From NCBI GenBank assembly GCA_965246785.1, contig CBDFFM010000005.1, positions 124,001 to 188,000 on the forward strand: DNA of 64,000 nucleotides. The letters run 5' to 3'. A model generated the notes under the pieces. The model worked only from the letters and a program-made list of their open reading frames with translations, searched no databases and had not been told where the DNA came from. The stretch comes from UBA1952 sp965246785. Its GTDB lineage: Bacteria > Bacteroidota > Bacteroidia > Chitinophagales > Chitinophagaceae. The position numbers and the translations under genes are program-made. Positions 42,894 through 50,760 of this stretch are shown here, one piece after another. The first letter of the stretch is position 1; the number at the start of each line of letters is the position of its first letter.

Positions 42894-43901
42894 TTAAAGG
42901 TTTACCATGGTCATCCCAGCCTCATCGTAGCGGTCGCCGGTAACGGTGCCCAAAGGGATAATTGACTCCAGTTGCGCCAGGTCTTCGGCGCTCAGTTGAA
43001 TGCCTGACGCAGCGATGTTTTCTTCCAGCCATTTCCGGCGCTTGGTGCCGGGAATGGGCACAATGCCTTTAGAAATTACCCAGGCCAGGGCAAGCTGAGA
43101 GGTGGTGATGCCCTTCGCCTCCGCCATCTTCTGAATCGCTTCCACCAGCTCAATATTCTTTTGAAATTGCTCACCCTGAAACTTCGGAATGCCCCGCCGG
43201 AAGTCGTCCGCCGGAAAGTCCGCCTCGCTCTTGATTTCTCCTGAAAGAAATCCCCTGCCCAGAGGCGAGTAAGCCACGAATCCGATGCCCAGCTCACGTA
43301 GCAATTCCAGCGTGCCGCGCTCTTCCGCCTCGCGCTCAAAAAGCGAATATTCCGTCTGCACGGCGCTTAGCGGATGCACGGCGTGGGCCTTACGGATAGT
43401 GTCTGCCGATACTTCAGACAGGCCGATGTAGCGCACTTTGCCTTCCTTCACCAGCTCACCCATTGCGGCCACGGTTTCCTCAACAGGTGTGGCAGGGTCA
43501 AGCCGATGCAGATAATAGAGGTCTATGTAGTCGGTGCCGAGGTTTTTGAGCGAGCGCTCAGCGGCTTTCTTCACGTAATCAGGCTTGCCGTTGATGGCCC
43601 AGGTAAGCTGCTCGTCGTCGCCCACCTCGTAGCCGAATTTTGTGGCAATGATATACTTGTCGCGGCTGCCCTTGATGGCTTTAGCGATAAGCCGCTCATT
43701 GGTCAGCGGGCCGTAGAGGTCGGCGGTGTCCAGGAAATTGCCACCCAGCTCCAGCGAGCGGTGAATCGTAGCAATGGATTCGTCTTCATCGGCGGCGCCA
43801 TAAATGTCAAAGTGGGCGATTTTACTCATGCCCATGCAGCCGAGGCCAAGCTTTGGCACTTCTAAGCCCTGACTTCCCAATACTGTTTTCTGAATGCTCA
43901 T
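42894..43901 (-). CDS. Aldo/keto reductase (AKR, paired with AraC B)
   Basis: A 335-residue TIM-barrel reductase. Catalytic residues are seen in NFLDTADLYGPLTNE (Asp, Tyr), IIATKFGYEVGDDE (Lys) and DLYYLHRLDPATPVE (His). The NADPH-binding end IVPIPGTKRRKWLEEN is complete. The sequence is close to bacterial AKR13-type enzymes that reduce aldehydes and quinones. It is the first gene of a two-gene unit with the AraC gene; a TTTG promoter box and a GTATCC direct repeat lie in the 110-base gap upstream. Confidence 0.93.
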   Translation of the reverse strand: MSIQKTVLGSQGLEVPKLGLGCMGMSKIAHFDIYGAADEDESIATIHRSLELGGNFLDTADLYGPLTNERLIAKAIKGSRDKYIIATKFGYEVGDDEQLTWAINGKPDYVKKAAERSLKNLGTDYIDLYYLHRLDPATPVEETVAAMGELVKEGKVRYIGLSEVSADTIRKAHAVHPLSAVQTEYSLFEREAEERGTLELLRELGIGFVAYSPLGRGFLSGEIKSEADFPADDFRRGIPKFQGEQFQKNIELVEAIQKMAEAKGITTSQLALAWVISKGIVPIPGTKRRKWLEENIAASGIQLSAEDLAQLESIIPLGTVTGDRYDEAGMTMVNL

Positions 43902-43921
43902 AGTTTAGATGTATTAAGCAG

Positions 43922-43977
43922 CAAAGGTGGCTGCACAATACCGCTATGAAGTATCCGTACTGCTGATTGGTGTATCC
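43922..43977 (-). promoter_or_regulatory. Promoter with an AraC-type direct repeat before the AKR-AraC operon
   Basis: On the minus strand a -7-like box CACCTTTG (43929-43922) lies 21 bases before the ATG at 43901. Upstream of it two copies of GGATAC (43977-43972 and 43956-43951) repeat directly with 21 bases from start to start, two helical turns, as in AraC half-sites next to a -33 region. Confidence 0.5.
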
Positions 43978-44011
43978 AAAACGGAGTACAAGGCATCATG
44001 CGCCGATGGCC

Positions 44012-44434
44012 TCAAACAGATACACTGGCGCTTTTCTGCACAATGCGCCCCTGCAAATCTTCTACTGGCGCGCCTTTCAGCCGGTCGTAGGCCAGCCGGA
44101 AAAGCCATAGTGCGTGCTCCGCATCCGTTTCGGAGCCGATAGTATAAAGCACCCAGTCGCTGCCATACGGAAAGCGCTCCGCCAGCCCGGCATCCAGCAG
44201 CGACCGACAAAGGGCATTGCCGGTGGCAAGATGCACTTCACCGTTCAGGTGAATATGCCCCAGTTCTTCATCGCCCACATAAAAATCAGCGCCGTCAGGC
44301 CGGTCGCGCCGGTACAAATCCCAGTGGGTAGCGCTGATAACGTCTGCCCAGCTGCGAATCTCCGCTGATACACTCTGGGCATGGCCGAATAAAACGGGTG
44401 GCGGTACAATCGGGCCTTTTTCGTGGAGCGTCAT
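44012..44434 (-). CDS. Luciferase-domain (DUF5519) protein
   Basis: About 140 residues from ATG 44434 (MTLHEKGPIVPPPVLFG); the frame is open to 44506 but the extra part looks non-coding. The core has WADVISATHWDLYRR, FYVGDEELGHIHLNGEVHL and LAERFPYGSDWVLYTIGS, the pattern of the family named luciferase domain after its sequence relation only. No light emission should be assumed; in these bacteria the role is unknown. The gene ends 110 bases before the AKR promoter region and is on the same strand as its neighbours. Confidence 0.8.
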   Translation of the reverse strand: MTLHEKGPIVPPPVLFGHAQSVSAEIRSWADVISATHWDLYRRDRPDGADFYVGDEELGHIHLNGEVHLATGNALCRSLLDAGLAERFPYGSDWVLYTIGSETDAEHALWLFRLAYDRLKGAPVEDLQGRIVQKSASVSV

Positions 44435-44514
44435 GATGTTGCTTTTTGGGAACTCAGAAATAACAGCATCGGGCTGCGAAAAGTTGGAAGAGCAGAAGAA
44501 TGCCACAAGGTGCG

Positions 44515-45402
44515 CTATTCATACGGCCTGTAAATCCTGTTAAGGAATTGACTCACCGTAGTAGGCTTTCTGCCCAGAAAGGACGCCAGGGTATCACCTT
44601 CTGAGTCCAGTGCCCCTTGTGCCTGCGCCGTTGCCCACATGATAAACATGCCGACGTACATATCGGGCACGCCGGCGCCTTTCATGACGGCTTCAAATTC
44701 TTCGGGCGAAGGTGACTGATATCGCACTTCTTTGCCCAGCACACGGGACAGTTCCGCAGCTATGTCGGCAAAAGAAACCGACTCGGTGTTGGTCAGAGAA
44801 TAAGTCTTGTCCCCGTGCCCTTCTGTAGTCAATATGTGGGCAGCTGCTTCCGCCATCTCTTCGCGGAGCACCCAACCCGCTTTGCCCGCTCCTGCGGGAT
44901 AGAGAATAGCGCCTGTCTCCGCCACTTTGCCGCCTGCAAAAATCGGAATCATCTCCAGGTATATTCCGTTTTGGAGAATGGTATAGGTGACACCGCTGCT
45001 TTTCAAAAATTCCTCGGTCTGAAGGTGTGAGGTTTGGAACGCGGCAATCGCGGAATTTTCAAAGCCCGGCTTGCGCACAAACGAAGTGTACACGATGTGC
45101 GCCACACCCGCCTTGACCGCCGCTTTGATGGCAGCCATGTGATGAGCCGTGCGATTCTCCACTGCGCCCCGGTCGCTGCTGGAAACGAGAAGCAGCTTAT
45201 CAACACCCTCAAAAGCTTTGACCAAAGAATCATAGTCCGAATAGTCGCCCGTACGCAGGTCAATGCTCTTGTCTTTCAGATGGCCGCCTTTTGCTGCATC
45301 CCGAACCAGTGCAGCGATGCCGGTGCTCTTCACGCCTTTATCCAGCAGATGGTTGATGGCGTGTGCGCCAAACTGTCCGGTAGCGCCTGTTACTAAAATC
45401 AT
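44515..45402 (-). CDS. NmrA-type NAD(P)H-binding reductase (pair 1 with HxlR)
   Basis: A 295-residue protein starting at ATG 45402 (MILVTGATGQFGAHAINHL), where GxxGxxG lies exactly at the family position; the frame upstream to 45498 would cross the promoter region and is rejected. Other blocks: GVDKLLLVSSSDRGAVENR, IVYTSFVRKPGFENSA, GVTYTILQNGIYLEMIPIF and LTNTESVSFADIAAELSRVL. QorB-like quinone reductase is the closest role. It is divergent from the HxlR gene at 45513, the common arrangement for QorB and its redox-sensing repressor. Confidence 0.9.
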   Translation of the reverse strand: MILVTGATGQFGAHAINHLLDKGVKSTGIAALVRDAAKGGHLKDKSIDLRTGDYSDYDSLVKAFEGVDKLLLVSSSDRGAVENRTAHHMAAIKAAVKAGVAHIVYTSFVRKPGFENSAIAAFQTSHLQTEEFLKSSGVTYTILQNGIYLEMIPIFAGGKVAETGAILYPAGAGKAGWVLREEMAEAAAHILTTEGHGDKTYSLTNTESVSFADIAAELSRVLGKEVRYQSPSPEEFEAVMKGAGVPDMYVGMFIMWATAQAQGALDSEGDTLASFLGRKPTTVSQFLNRIYRPYE

Positions 45403-45476
45403 GGCCTTTGTTTTTAAGTTTTGCAAAGCTATCTGTGCGGTTATAAGGCGCACGACTTTCGGGGGCGATTTAGCAG

Positions 45477-45490
45477 TATACTTTTGTATA
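45477..45490. promoter_or_regulatory. Candidate HxlR operator over a -7 box
   Basis: TATAC, TTTT, GTATA: an inverted repeat of 5-base arms placed in the gap between the divergent NmrA (45402, minus) and HxlR (45513, plus) starts. It overlaps TACTTTTG (45479-45486), a full TAnnTTTG match for the HxlR gene, so binding there would block that promoter. Confidence 0.5.
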
Positions 45491-45512
45491 GTAAGCAAGC
45501 AGCCTTAATACT

Positions 45513-45878
45513 ATGAACAGCTTTAAAGAAGTGCTGCAAAATGATGCTGCGCAGGATTGCCCCAGGCAGCTCATTCTTGCGCTGAAGGATACGATGAACG
45601 CGGTGAGCGGTAAATGGAAGCTGCCCATTATTGCCGCGCTGGCCCATGGCAGGAACCGCTTCAAAGATTTGCTGCAGGCCATTGAGCGGATTACACCGCG
45701 GATGTTGTCCAGAGAATTGAAAGAGCTGGAGATAAATGGGATTATCACCCGCGATGCTAATGGTCAGGCTCCGGCGCTGATAGCCTACACGCTAACGGAA
45801 TCCGGCCGTAAGATTGTTGAGGTGATTGATGCGATGATTGAGTGGGGACTCGCACACCGCAAGGCGGAGATAAAATAG
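45513..45878 (+). CDS. HxlR (DUF24) family regulator, pair 1
   Basis: A 121-residue winged helix with the DUF24 blocks TMNAVSGKWKLPIIAALAHG, LLQAIERITPRMLSRELKEL and IAYTLTESGRKIVEVIDAMI. Cys16 in the DCP motif near the N-terminus matches the redox-reactive cysteine of QorR/YodB-type regulators. It is divergent from the NmrA gene with a palindrome over its promoter, so it probably represses itself and the reductase until its cysteine is modified. Confidence 0.9.
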   Translation: MNSFKEVLQNDAAQDCPRQLILALKDTMNAVSGKWKLPIIAALAHGRNRFKDLLQAIERITPRMLSRELKELEINGIITRDANGQAPALIAYTLTESGRKIVEVIDAMIEWGLAHRKAEIK

Positions 45879-45946
45879 TTTAGCCAGCTCACAATCTCTT
45901 GGCACGTTCTTTTCTTGAAGGCCGTGTCTGACGGCTTCCACGCCCC

Positions 45947-46321
45947 TTAAATCCAGTCCAGTTCTTTTACTGTCCGCTCATCTTCAACGTTGCCCGTATG
46001 CAAGATTGCTTTGGGCTCAAACAGCAGATTGAACACAATATCGCCGGCAGTATGTGGCCGGTGTTCCACTCCTTTTGGAACGATGAGTATCTCGCCTTCT
46101 CCCACTTCAACAGTTCTGCTATCCCGAAAGTCCATCAGAAGCGTTCCCTTGAAAACCATAAACAGCTCGTCTTCATGCTCATGGCTATGCCATACAAAGT
46201 CGTTTTTCAGCTTGCACAACTTCACATACTGACCATTGAGCTCGCCAATGATGTGCGGCGTCCATTGCTTCTCAAACAATGAAAATTTCTCTATGATGTT
46301 GATGGCGTTGATGGCTTGCAT
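45947..46321 (-). CDS. Cupin domain protein
   Basis: A 124-residue single-domain cupin. Motif 1 reads FVWHSHEHEDELFMVFKG with the metal-binding His-x-His and Glu; motif 2 reads GEGEILIVPKGVEHRPHT with the fourth ligand His. Small cupins of this type bind a metal and can be dioxygenases or isomerases; which one cannot be told. It lies 57 bases downstream of the second HxlR gene on the same strand and is convergent with the first HxlR gene, so it is enclosed by the two mirrored HxlR/NmrA pairs. Confidence 0.88.
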   Translation of the reverse strand: MQAINAINIIEKFSLFEKQWTPHIIGELNGQYVKLCKLKNDFVWHSHEHEDELFMVFKGTLLMDFRDSRTVEVGEGEILIVPKGVEHRPHTAGDIVFNLLFEPKAILHTGNVEDERTVKELDWI

Positions 46322-46378
46322 TCTTTTGATTTTCGTTGTTTACAAAGACCTTTGTTGTCGCTTTTTAGCAACCGCCGG

Positions 46379-46717
46379 TTAAGCCGGACTTTTTAGCGTC
46401 GCCTTCTGATGCTTACGCCCCCAGGCCGCCATCTCATCAAACATTGGGTTGAGGCTTTTGCCTAAATCCGTAAGCGAATACTCAACCCTCGGCGGGATTT
46501 CTTTGTATTGGCGGCGCAGGATAAACCCGTTCGCCTCCAGCTCTTTCAACTGCTCCGTCAGCACCTTACGGGATATAGCCGGGATGCGCGCCGCTATCTC
46601 GCCAAACCGCCTCGTCCCGGATGCGAGGTAGTATAAAATAACGGGCGTCCATTTGCCGCCGATGAGCGCCAGCGTCGCCGTTACCGGGCAGCCGGATTCT
46701 GTGCTGTTTGTTGCCAT
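46379..46717 (-). CDS. HxlR (DUF24) family regulator, pair 2
   Basis: A 112-residue winged helix: TLALIGGKWTPVILYYLASG, IAARIPAISRKVLTEQLKEL and VEYSLTDLGKSLNPMFDEMA. Cys10 in ESGCPV is the conserved N-terminal redox cysteine and the only cysteine in the protein. It is divergent from the frameshifted NmrA gene at 46821, with two GTTAC/GTAAC palindromes between them, and 57 bases upstream of the cupin gene. Very likely the repressor of both directions. Confidence 0.9.
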   Translation of the reverse strand: MATNSTESGCPVTATLALIGGKWTPVILYYLASGTRRFGEIAARIPAISRKVLTEQLKELEANGFILRRQYKEIPPRVEYSLTDLGKSLNPMFDEMAAWGRKHQKATLKSPA

Positions 46718-46722
46718 ACTCA

Positions 46723-46767
46723 GTTACCCCTTTGTAACCACTATTTTGAGGGTTACCCAAAGGTAAC
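46723..46767. promoter_or_regulatory. Two palindromic operator sites between HxlR and NmrA genes
   Basis: GTTACCCCTTTGTAAC (46723-46738) and GTTACCCAAAGGTAAC (46752-46767), the second a perfect GTTACC-CAAA-GGTAAC palindrome, lie 29 bases apart start to start in the divergent gap. Shared half-site GTTAC/GTAAC in both argues for one regulator, presumably the HxlR protein. Confidence 0.65.
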
Positions 46768-46820
46768 GGTTACTAAATGAAACTATTGTTGGTTCCTTTG
46801 CGAAACAAAAAACAACCACC

Positions 46821-47680
46821 ATGATTTTAGTACCGGCGCAACAGGCCATCTCGGCACAGCTACCATTAACCATTTACTGAAAAGCACACCCGCTTCAAAC
46901 ATCGTAGCCTTCGCCAGAGACGAGGCAAAAGCAGCCCCGCTTCGCGAACAAGGCATCATCGTGCGGATAGGCTCTTTTGACGACAAAGAATCGTTGGCGC
47001 AGGCCATGCAAGGAGTAGAAAAGGTGCTGCTCATCTCTGGCACCGACCACCACAGGCTTCGGCAGCACCAGGCCGTTGTAGACGCGGCAAAAGAGTCGGG
47101 CGTAATGCACATTGCCTACACGGGCGTCCCTATGAAAGACGCAGATACAGCTGCTACGAAAGCCCTGATGGAAAGCCATTTCCAGACCGAGGATTATATC
47201 AAAGCCAGCGGCCTGGCGTACACATTTTTGCGCAACGCGCTCTACATGGACGGCATTCCCTTTTTTACGGGCGATAAGGTGTTAGAGCGCGGCATTCACA
47301 TGCCTGCGGGCGATGGCAAAGTGCCCTACGCGATGCGCCGCGAGATGGGCGAGGCAGCGGCGAATGTGCTGCTGCAAGACGGGCACGAGAACAAGGAATA
47401 CAACATTACCGGCAGCGACCTTTATTCCTTTGAAGACGTGGCGCAGGCGCTGACACAACTATCCGGAAAGCAAGTGACTTATACGGACACCGATGCGGCG
47501 ACATTCATCACGGAGCTCAAAGCGGCCGGCGTGCCGGAAGGCCTGGCGGGCATGATTGCAGGCTTCGCAGAAGACATCAAGGCCCACCGCTTTGAGATTA
47601 CGAACAGTGACCTGGAACAGCTGCTCGGTAGAAAGCCCGCTTCATTGAAAGACGGGTTGAAAGAACTTTACAAGCTTTGA
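46821..47680 (+). pseudogene. NmrA-type reductase, frameshifted after codon 4 (pair 2 with HxlR)
   Basis: ATG at 46821 reads M-I-L-V and then loses the frame. If one A is added at 46831-46832 (GTACC to GTAACC) the reading becomes TGATGHLGTATINHLL, restoring the Rossmann GxxGxxG exactly as in the paralogues at 34056 and 44515. From there the frame is open to 47680 with EKVLLISGTDHHRLRQHQ, HIAYTGVPMKDADTAATK, YIKASGLAYTFLRNALYMD and ITGSDLYSFEDVAQALTQL. Without the shift only a GTG at 46961 could start, giving a protein without the cofactor-binding loop. The rest is undamaged, so the change is recent, a sequencing error, or a recoded site. Confidence 0.85.
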
Positions 47681-47791
47681 GCCTACCCGGCTTTCTGTGA
47701 TGGAAGCCAGGCCTGCAGTGGTGTGGATGCGTTGCCGGCAGTTCGGGGTTTGCTATGAAGGTAGCGTTCGGGAACGCACGCCGCTGAAAGC

Positions 47792-47799
47792 TACCTTTG
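47792..47799 (+). promoter_or_regulatory. -7 promoter box (TACCTTTG)
   Basis: TACCTTTG, a full TAnnTTTG match, ends 16 bases before the ATG at 47816 of the AraC gene; the leader would be about 10 bases. Confidence 0.5.
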
Positions 47800-47815
47800 A
47801 TTTTTACAATCAACG

Positions 47816-48757
47816 ATGAAGCCAACCACCCTTGCCGATTTTTATGCAGATGCCTGCCCTGCTCAGGATGGGCGGCCTGCATATACACTTCCCGGCCCGC
47901 TGGCCGCCGAAATCGGGCACTTCAATGTATTCAGCATTGCCGCGATGGCGAAATGCTACAAAGAGAAGAAGGTGATGCCGTACAACCGCCGCACCTACTA
48001 CAAAATCAGCCTGATGATCGGCCACAATTTGGTGGAGTACGTCGACAAGGTGGTGGAGGTAAAAGAGCAGGGCTTGCTCTTCGCCACGCCGAAAGTGCCT
48101 TACCATTATGTGCCGCAGGATGAGGAGCAGGAAGGATACTTCTGCGTATTCACCGCCGACTTTCTGCAAACGGCCCACACGCGCCTGGCCATTGACGACC
48201 TGCCTATCTTCCGGAGTGGCGGCGATCCGGTACTGCTGCTTTCTGCTGCCGAAAGGGAAGCGATCCTGGCGGTATTCCTGAAGATGGAAGCAGAGCTGGC
48301 CTCCGGCTACGCGCACAAGTACGACCTGATCCGCAGCTACCTGATGCAGCTCATTCATTACGGTCAGAAGCTGATGCCGGCCCCTGCGCCGCACGCCACT
48401 TCCGGCGGCTCAGAGCGCATCGCGGCGCTTTTTGTAGAGCTGCTGGAGCGGCAGTTTCCCATAGCATCCGCCAGGCAGCAGCTGAGCCTGCGCACTCCAA
48501 AGGACTATGCGGACCGGCTGGCCGTTCACGTCAATCATCTGAACAAATCGCTGAAGGATACCACCGGCCAGACGACTACCGCGCTGATTGGAAGCCGCAT
48601 CGTCCGCGAAGCCAAAATCCTGTTGAAGCAAACTGACTGGAGCGTTTCGGAGATTGCCTGGTCGCTGGGGTTTGAGGAGTTGGCGCACTTCTCCAACTTC
48701 TTCCGCAGGCAGGCCGGTTTGTCACCGCTTCGATTCCGCGTGGCAGCCATTGTTTGA
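47816..48757 (+). CDS. AraC family transcriptional regulator
   Basis: A 313-residue regulator of another subfamily than the four-member set. The N-terminal domain carries LAAEIGHFNVFSIAAMAKCY, NRRTYYKISLMIGHNLVEYV and LLFATPKVPYHYVPQDEEQE, the pattern of Bacteroidota AraC proteins that begin with a short cupin. C-terminal HTH: YADRLAVHVNHLNKSLKDTT and WSVSEIAWSLGFEELAHFSN, ending SPLRFRVAAI. An SDR gene starts 88 bases downstream on the same strand and is the likely target. Confidence 0.9.
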   Translation: MKPTTLADFYADACPAQDGRPAYTLPGPLAAEIGHFNVFSIAAMAKCYKEKKVMPYNRRTYYKISLMIGHNLVEYVDKVVEVKEQGLLFATPKVPYHYVPQDEEQEGYFCVFTADFLQTAHTRLAIDDLPIFRSGGDPVLLLSAAEREAILAVFLKMEAELASGYAHKYDLIRSYLMQLIHYGQKLMPAPAPHATSGGSERIAALFVELLERQFPIASARQQLSLRTPKDYADRLAVHVNHLNKSLKDTTGQTTTALIGSRIVREAKILLKQTDWSVSEIAWSLGFEELAHFSNFFRRQAGLSPLRFRVAAIV

Positions 48758-48845
48758 ATTTTGCAAATCTTGGATTGATGTACGCAAACGGGCTGCAAAG
48801 CCCGCGAATGACCTTTGCCCCATCAAAACAAACAGCAAAAGCAAC

Positions 48846-49610
48846 ATGGAAGCAATCAACAAAATAGCGCTCGTAACCGGCGGCAGCCGCGGCCTCGGTA
48901 AAGACATGGCCCTTCGCCTCGCCGACCGCGGCAACGATGTGCTAATTACCTACAATAGCCAGACCGACGAAGCAGCGGCGGTCGTAAAATCAATTCAGGG
49001 CATGGGTCGCAAGGCGGCTGCGCTGAAGCTGGATGCGGGTGACGTCGGCAGCTTTGATGCCTTCTTCGCTTCCGTGAAGGAGACGTTGGAGCGGACGTTT
49101 GGGGCCGCGCAGTTCCACTTCCTCGTCAACAACGCCGGCTTTGGGATTCACGCGTCTTTTGAGGCAACCACCGAAGCGCAGTTTGACAGCGTAATGAACA
49201 TCCACTTCAAGGGCGTATTCTTCCTGACGCAGAAAGCCCTGCCGCTGATTGCGGAAGGCGGCCGCATCGTTAACATCGGCAGCGGGCTGGACCGGTTTAG
49301 CTATGCCGGCTACGCTGCCTACGCATCCATGAAGGGTGCCATTGAAACGCTTAGCCGCTACATGGCGGTGGAGCTGGGGCCGCGCGGTATCAATGTGAAT
49401 GTGGTAGCGCCGGGCGCGATAGAAACAGACTTTGGCGGCGGCATGGTGCGCGACAATGCCGACCTGAACAAGATGCTCGCCGAACGCACGCCCCTGGGCC
49501 GCGTAGGCAAGCCGGACGATATCGGCGGCATCGTAGCCTTCCTGTGTAGCGAAGATGCGAAGTGGGTGAACGGCCAGCGGATAGAAGGCAGCGGCGGCAT
49601 GCATCTTTAG
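48846..49610 (+). CDS. Short-chain dehydrogenase/reductase
   Basis: A 254-residue classical SDR from ATG 48846 (MEAINKIALVTGGSRGLGKD); an open extension upstream overlaps the AraC gene and is rejected. Cofactor motif VTGGSRGLG, NNAGFGIHASF, catalytic Ser in INIGSGLDRFS, Tyr and Lys in YAAYASMKGAIETL and the NVNVVAPGAIETDFGGG cap are complete. This is the 3-oxoacyl-reductase-like class; substrate not determined. An A/C-rich leader (CAAAACAAACAG) before the start is shared with the VOC gene at 62769. A strong terminator follows. Confidence 0.93.
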   Translation: MEAINKIALVTGGSRGLGKDMALRLADRGNDVLITYNSQTDEAAAVVKSIQGMGRKAAALKLDAGDVGSFDAFFASVKETLERTFGAAQFHFLVNNAGFGIHASFEATTEAQFDSVMNIHFKGVFFLTQKALPLIAEGGRIVNIGSGLDRFSYAGYAAYASMKGAIETLSRYMAVELGPRGINVNVVAPGAIETDFGGGMVRDNADLNKMLAERTPLGRVGKPDDIGGIVAFLCSEDAKWVNGQRIEGSGGMHL

Positions 49611-49631
49611 GATTAAAACAAGGCACTCACC

Positions 49632-49671
49632 ATGCGCCGAAACCCTCACAGGTTTCGGCGCATTGCTTTTT
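49632..49671 (+). terminator. Intrinsic terminator after the SDR gene
   Basis: ATGCGCCGAAACC, loop CTCACA, GGTTTCGGCGCAT: a perfect 13-base stem followed by TGCTTTTT. It begins 22 bases after the stop at 49610. Confidence 0.88.
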
Positions 49672-49722
49672 AAAGCGATTTTGCGGTGGTGGTCTTGCCG
49701 TAGCAAGTACCGGAATCAAAGA

Positions 49723-50313
49723 TTACTTCCGGAGTATTCCTTTTGCTACACTTTCCTCCAGCAACTTTTCAGCGTAAGTCCAGATAGCGGCAGAGCCGTC
49801 TTTAATGACCGCCTTCCTGGCGTACACCTTCTGGTAGTCAACGTCATATTCTGCCCACGTCCCGCCCTGGTTGGATGTGTTTTGCAGCAAGGGCTCTAGC
49901 CTGTCCATTGCGCGGGCAAATTTTGCTTCATCGGTGTGCCCTTCCTCAAATTCTTCCCAGATGGCAATGAGCTCGCTTGCCTGCTCTGCAGGTAACAGGC
50001 CGAATATCCGGCTGGCAGCCAGCAGTTCTTCTGCTGTGTTTGTGTGGTCTTTGGTGGTATCGTACAGGAAGGTGTCGCCGGCATCTATTTCTACGATGTC
50101 GTGAATCAATACCATTTTCAGAACTTTCAGTACGTCAATGGGTTTGTCGGAATGGCCCGCCAAAACAAGGGTCATCATGGCAAGATGCCAGCTATGCTCT
50201 GCGTCGTTTTCGTGCCGGTCGCTGTTGAAGAGTTTTGTTCTTCGCCAGATGTACTTCAGCTTGTCAATCTCCCGGATAAACTCAATTTGCTTTAGAAGGT
50301 CGTGTGTATGCAT
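49723..50313 (-). CDS. HD-domain hydrolase (YfbR-like nucleotidase type)
   Basis: A 196-residue helical protein with the HD metal site: His in NDAEHSWHLAMMTLVLAGH, the His-Asp pair in VLKMVLIHDIVEIDAGD and a distal Asp in FARAMDRLEPLL. This is the YfbR/HDDC2-like group (5'-deoxynucleotidases), with the N-terminal IREIDKLKYIWRRTKLF helix. It would remove phosphate from deoxynucleoside monophosphates, though related enzymes have other phosphoester substrates. It is a housekeeping-type gene within the accessory region and shows no damage. Confidence 0.9.
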   Translation of the reverse strand: MHTHDLLKQIEFIREIDKLKYIWRRTKLFNSDRHENDAEHSWHLAMMTLVLAGHSDKPIDVLKVLKMVLIHDIVEIDAGDTFLYDTTKDHTNTAEELLAASRIFGLLPAEQASELIAIWEEFEEGHTDEAKFARAMDRLEPLLQNTSNQGGTWAEYDVDYQKVYARKAVIKDGSAAIWTYAEKLLEESVAKGILRK

Positions 50314-50387
50314 GGGCTGCCATGTTGGGTAATAAAGTCAGGATGCATGCTGCGCTTCTGCGCGCTGCTGAGCGTGCCGTGAGCATG

Positions 50388-50760
50388 TTATAGCGTTATT
50401 TCAAAAAGCACACGTCTGCGCCATGGTAGTGTAGCGGTAGCATAGATGCGTCTTTCAATTTTCATCGCCAAATAATCAAAGCCGCAATTTCTGTAGTAAT
50501 TAATTAATCGCTTATTATCCCCACAAGTGTCCATCCTGATGAATTTTCTGTGATGTTCTCCGGCAAAGTTATTTGCCCATTCAACTATTGAACAGACGAA
50601 GTTGTTTCCTCTGAGTTCAGGATTTGTTGCTATGCGATGGATATAGATGGAAGCATTGTTTTCACGCTCTTCCCAAATCTGAACATCCATTGTACGTTAT
50701 GGCCCAAATGCAGGCAATGGCAGTTCCAATAAGCTTAAACTGCCTTTTTTCAATCACTTC
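50388..50760 (-). pseudogene. GNAT acetyltransferase remnant with several frameshifts
   Basis: Minus-strand pieces in order: EAAEVIEKRQFKLIGTAIAC then IWAITYN in one frame, then after one extra G near 50686 VQIWEERENNASIYIHRIA, TNPELRGNNFVCSIVEWANN and RMDTCGDNKRLINYYRNCGF in the next. Near the end the family-like LPLHYHGADVC is in a third frame before LFEITL returns to the second. The middle part carries the acetyl-CoA loop region (NPELRGNNF). The first 60 or so residues expected of the family are missing; the remnant abuts the AraC remnant directly. Confidence 0.7.

Noticed and set aside
48654..48845. In-frame 64-codon extension before the SDR at 48846
   Set aside because: It overlaps the end of the AraC gene, and SDRs begin a few residues before the TGGSRGLG motif, as the 48846 ATG does.
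50420..50450. TAGTGTAGCGGTAGC, resembling a tRNA D-arm
   Set aside because: No acceptor stem, anticodon arm or T arm can be drawn around it, and it lies inside the GNAT remnant.
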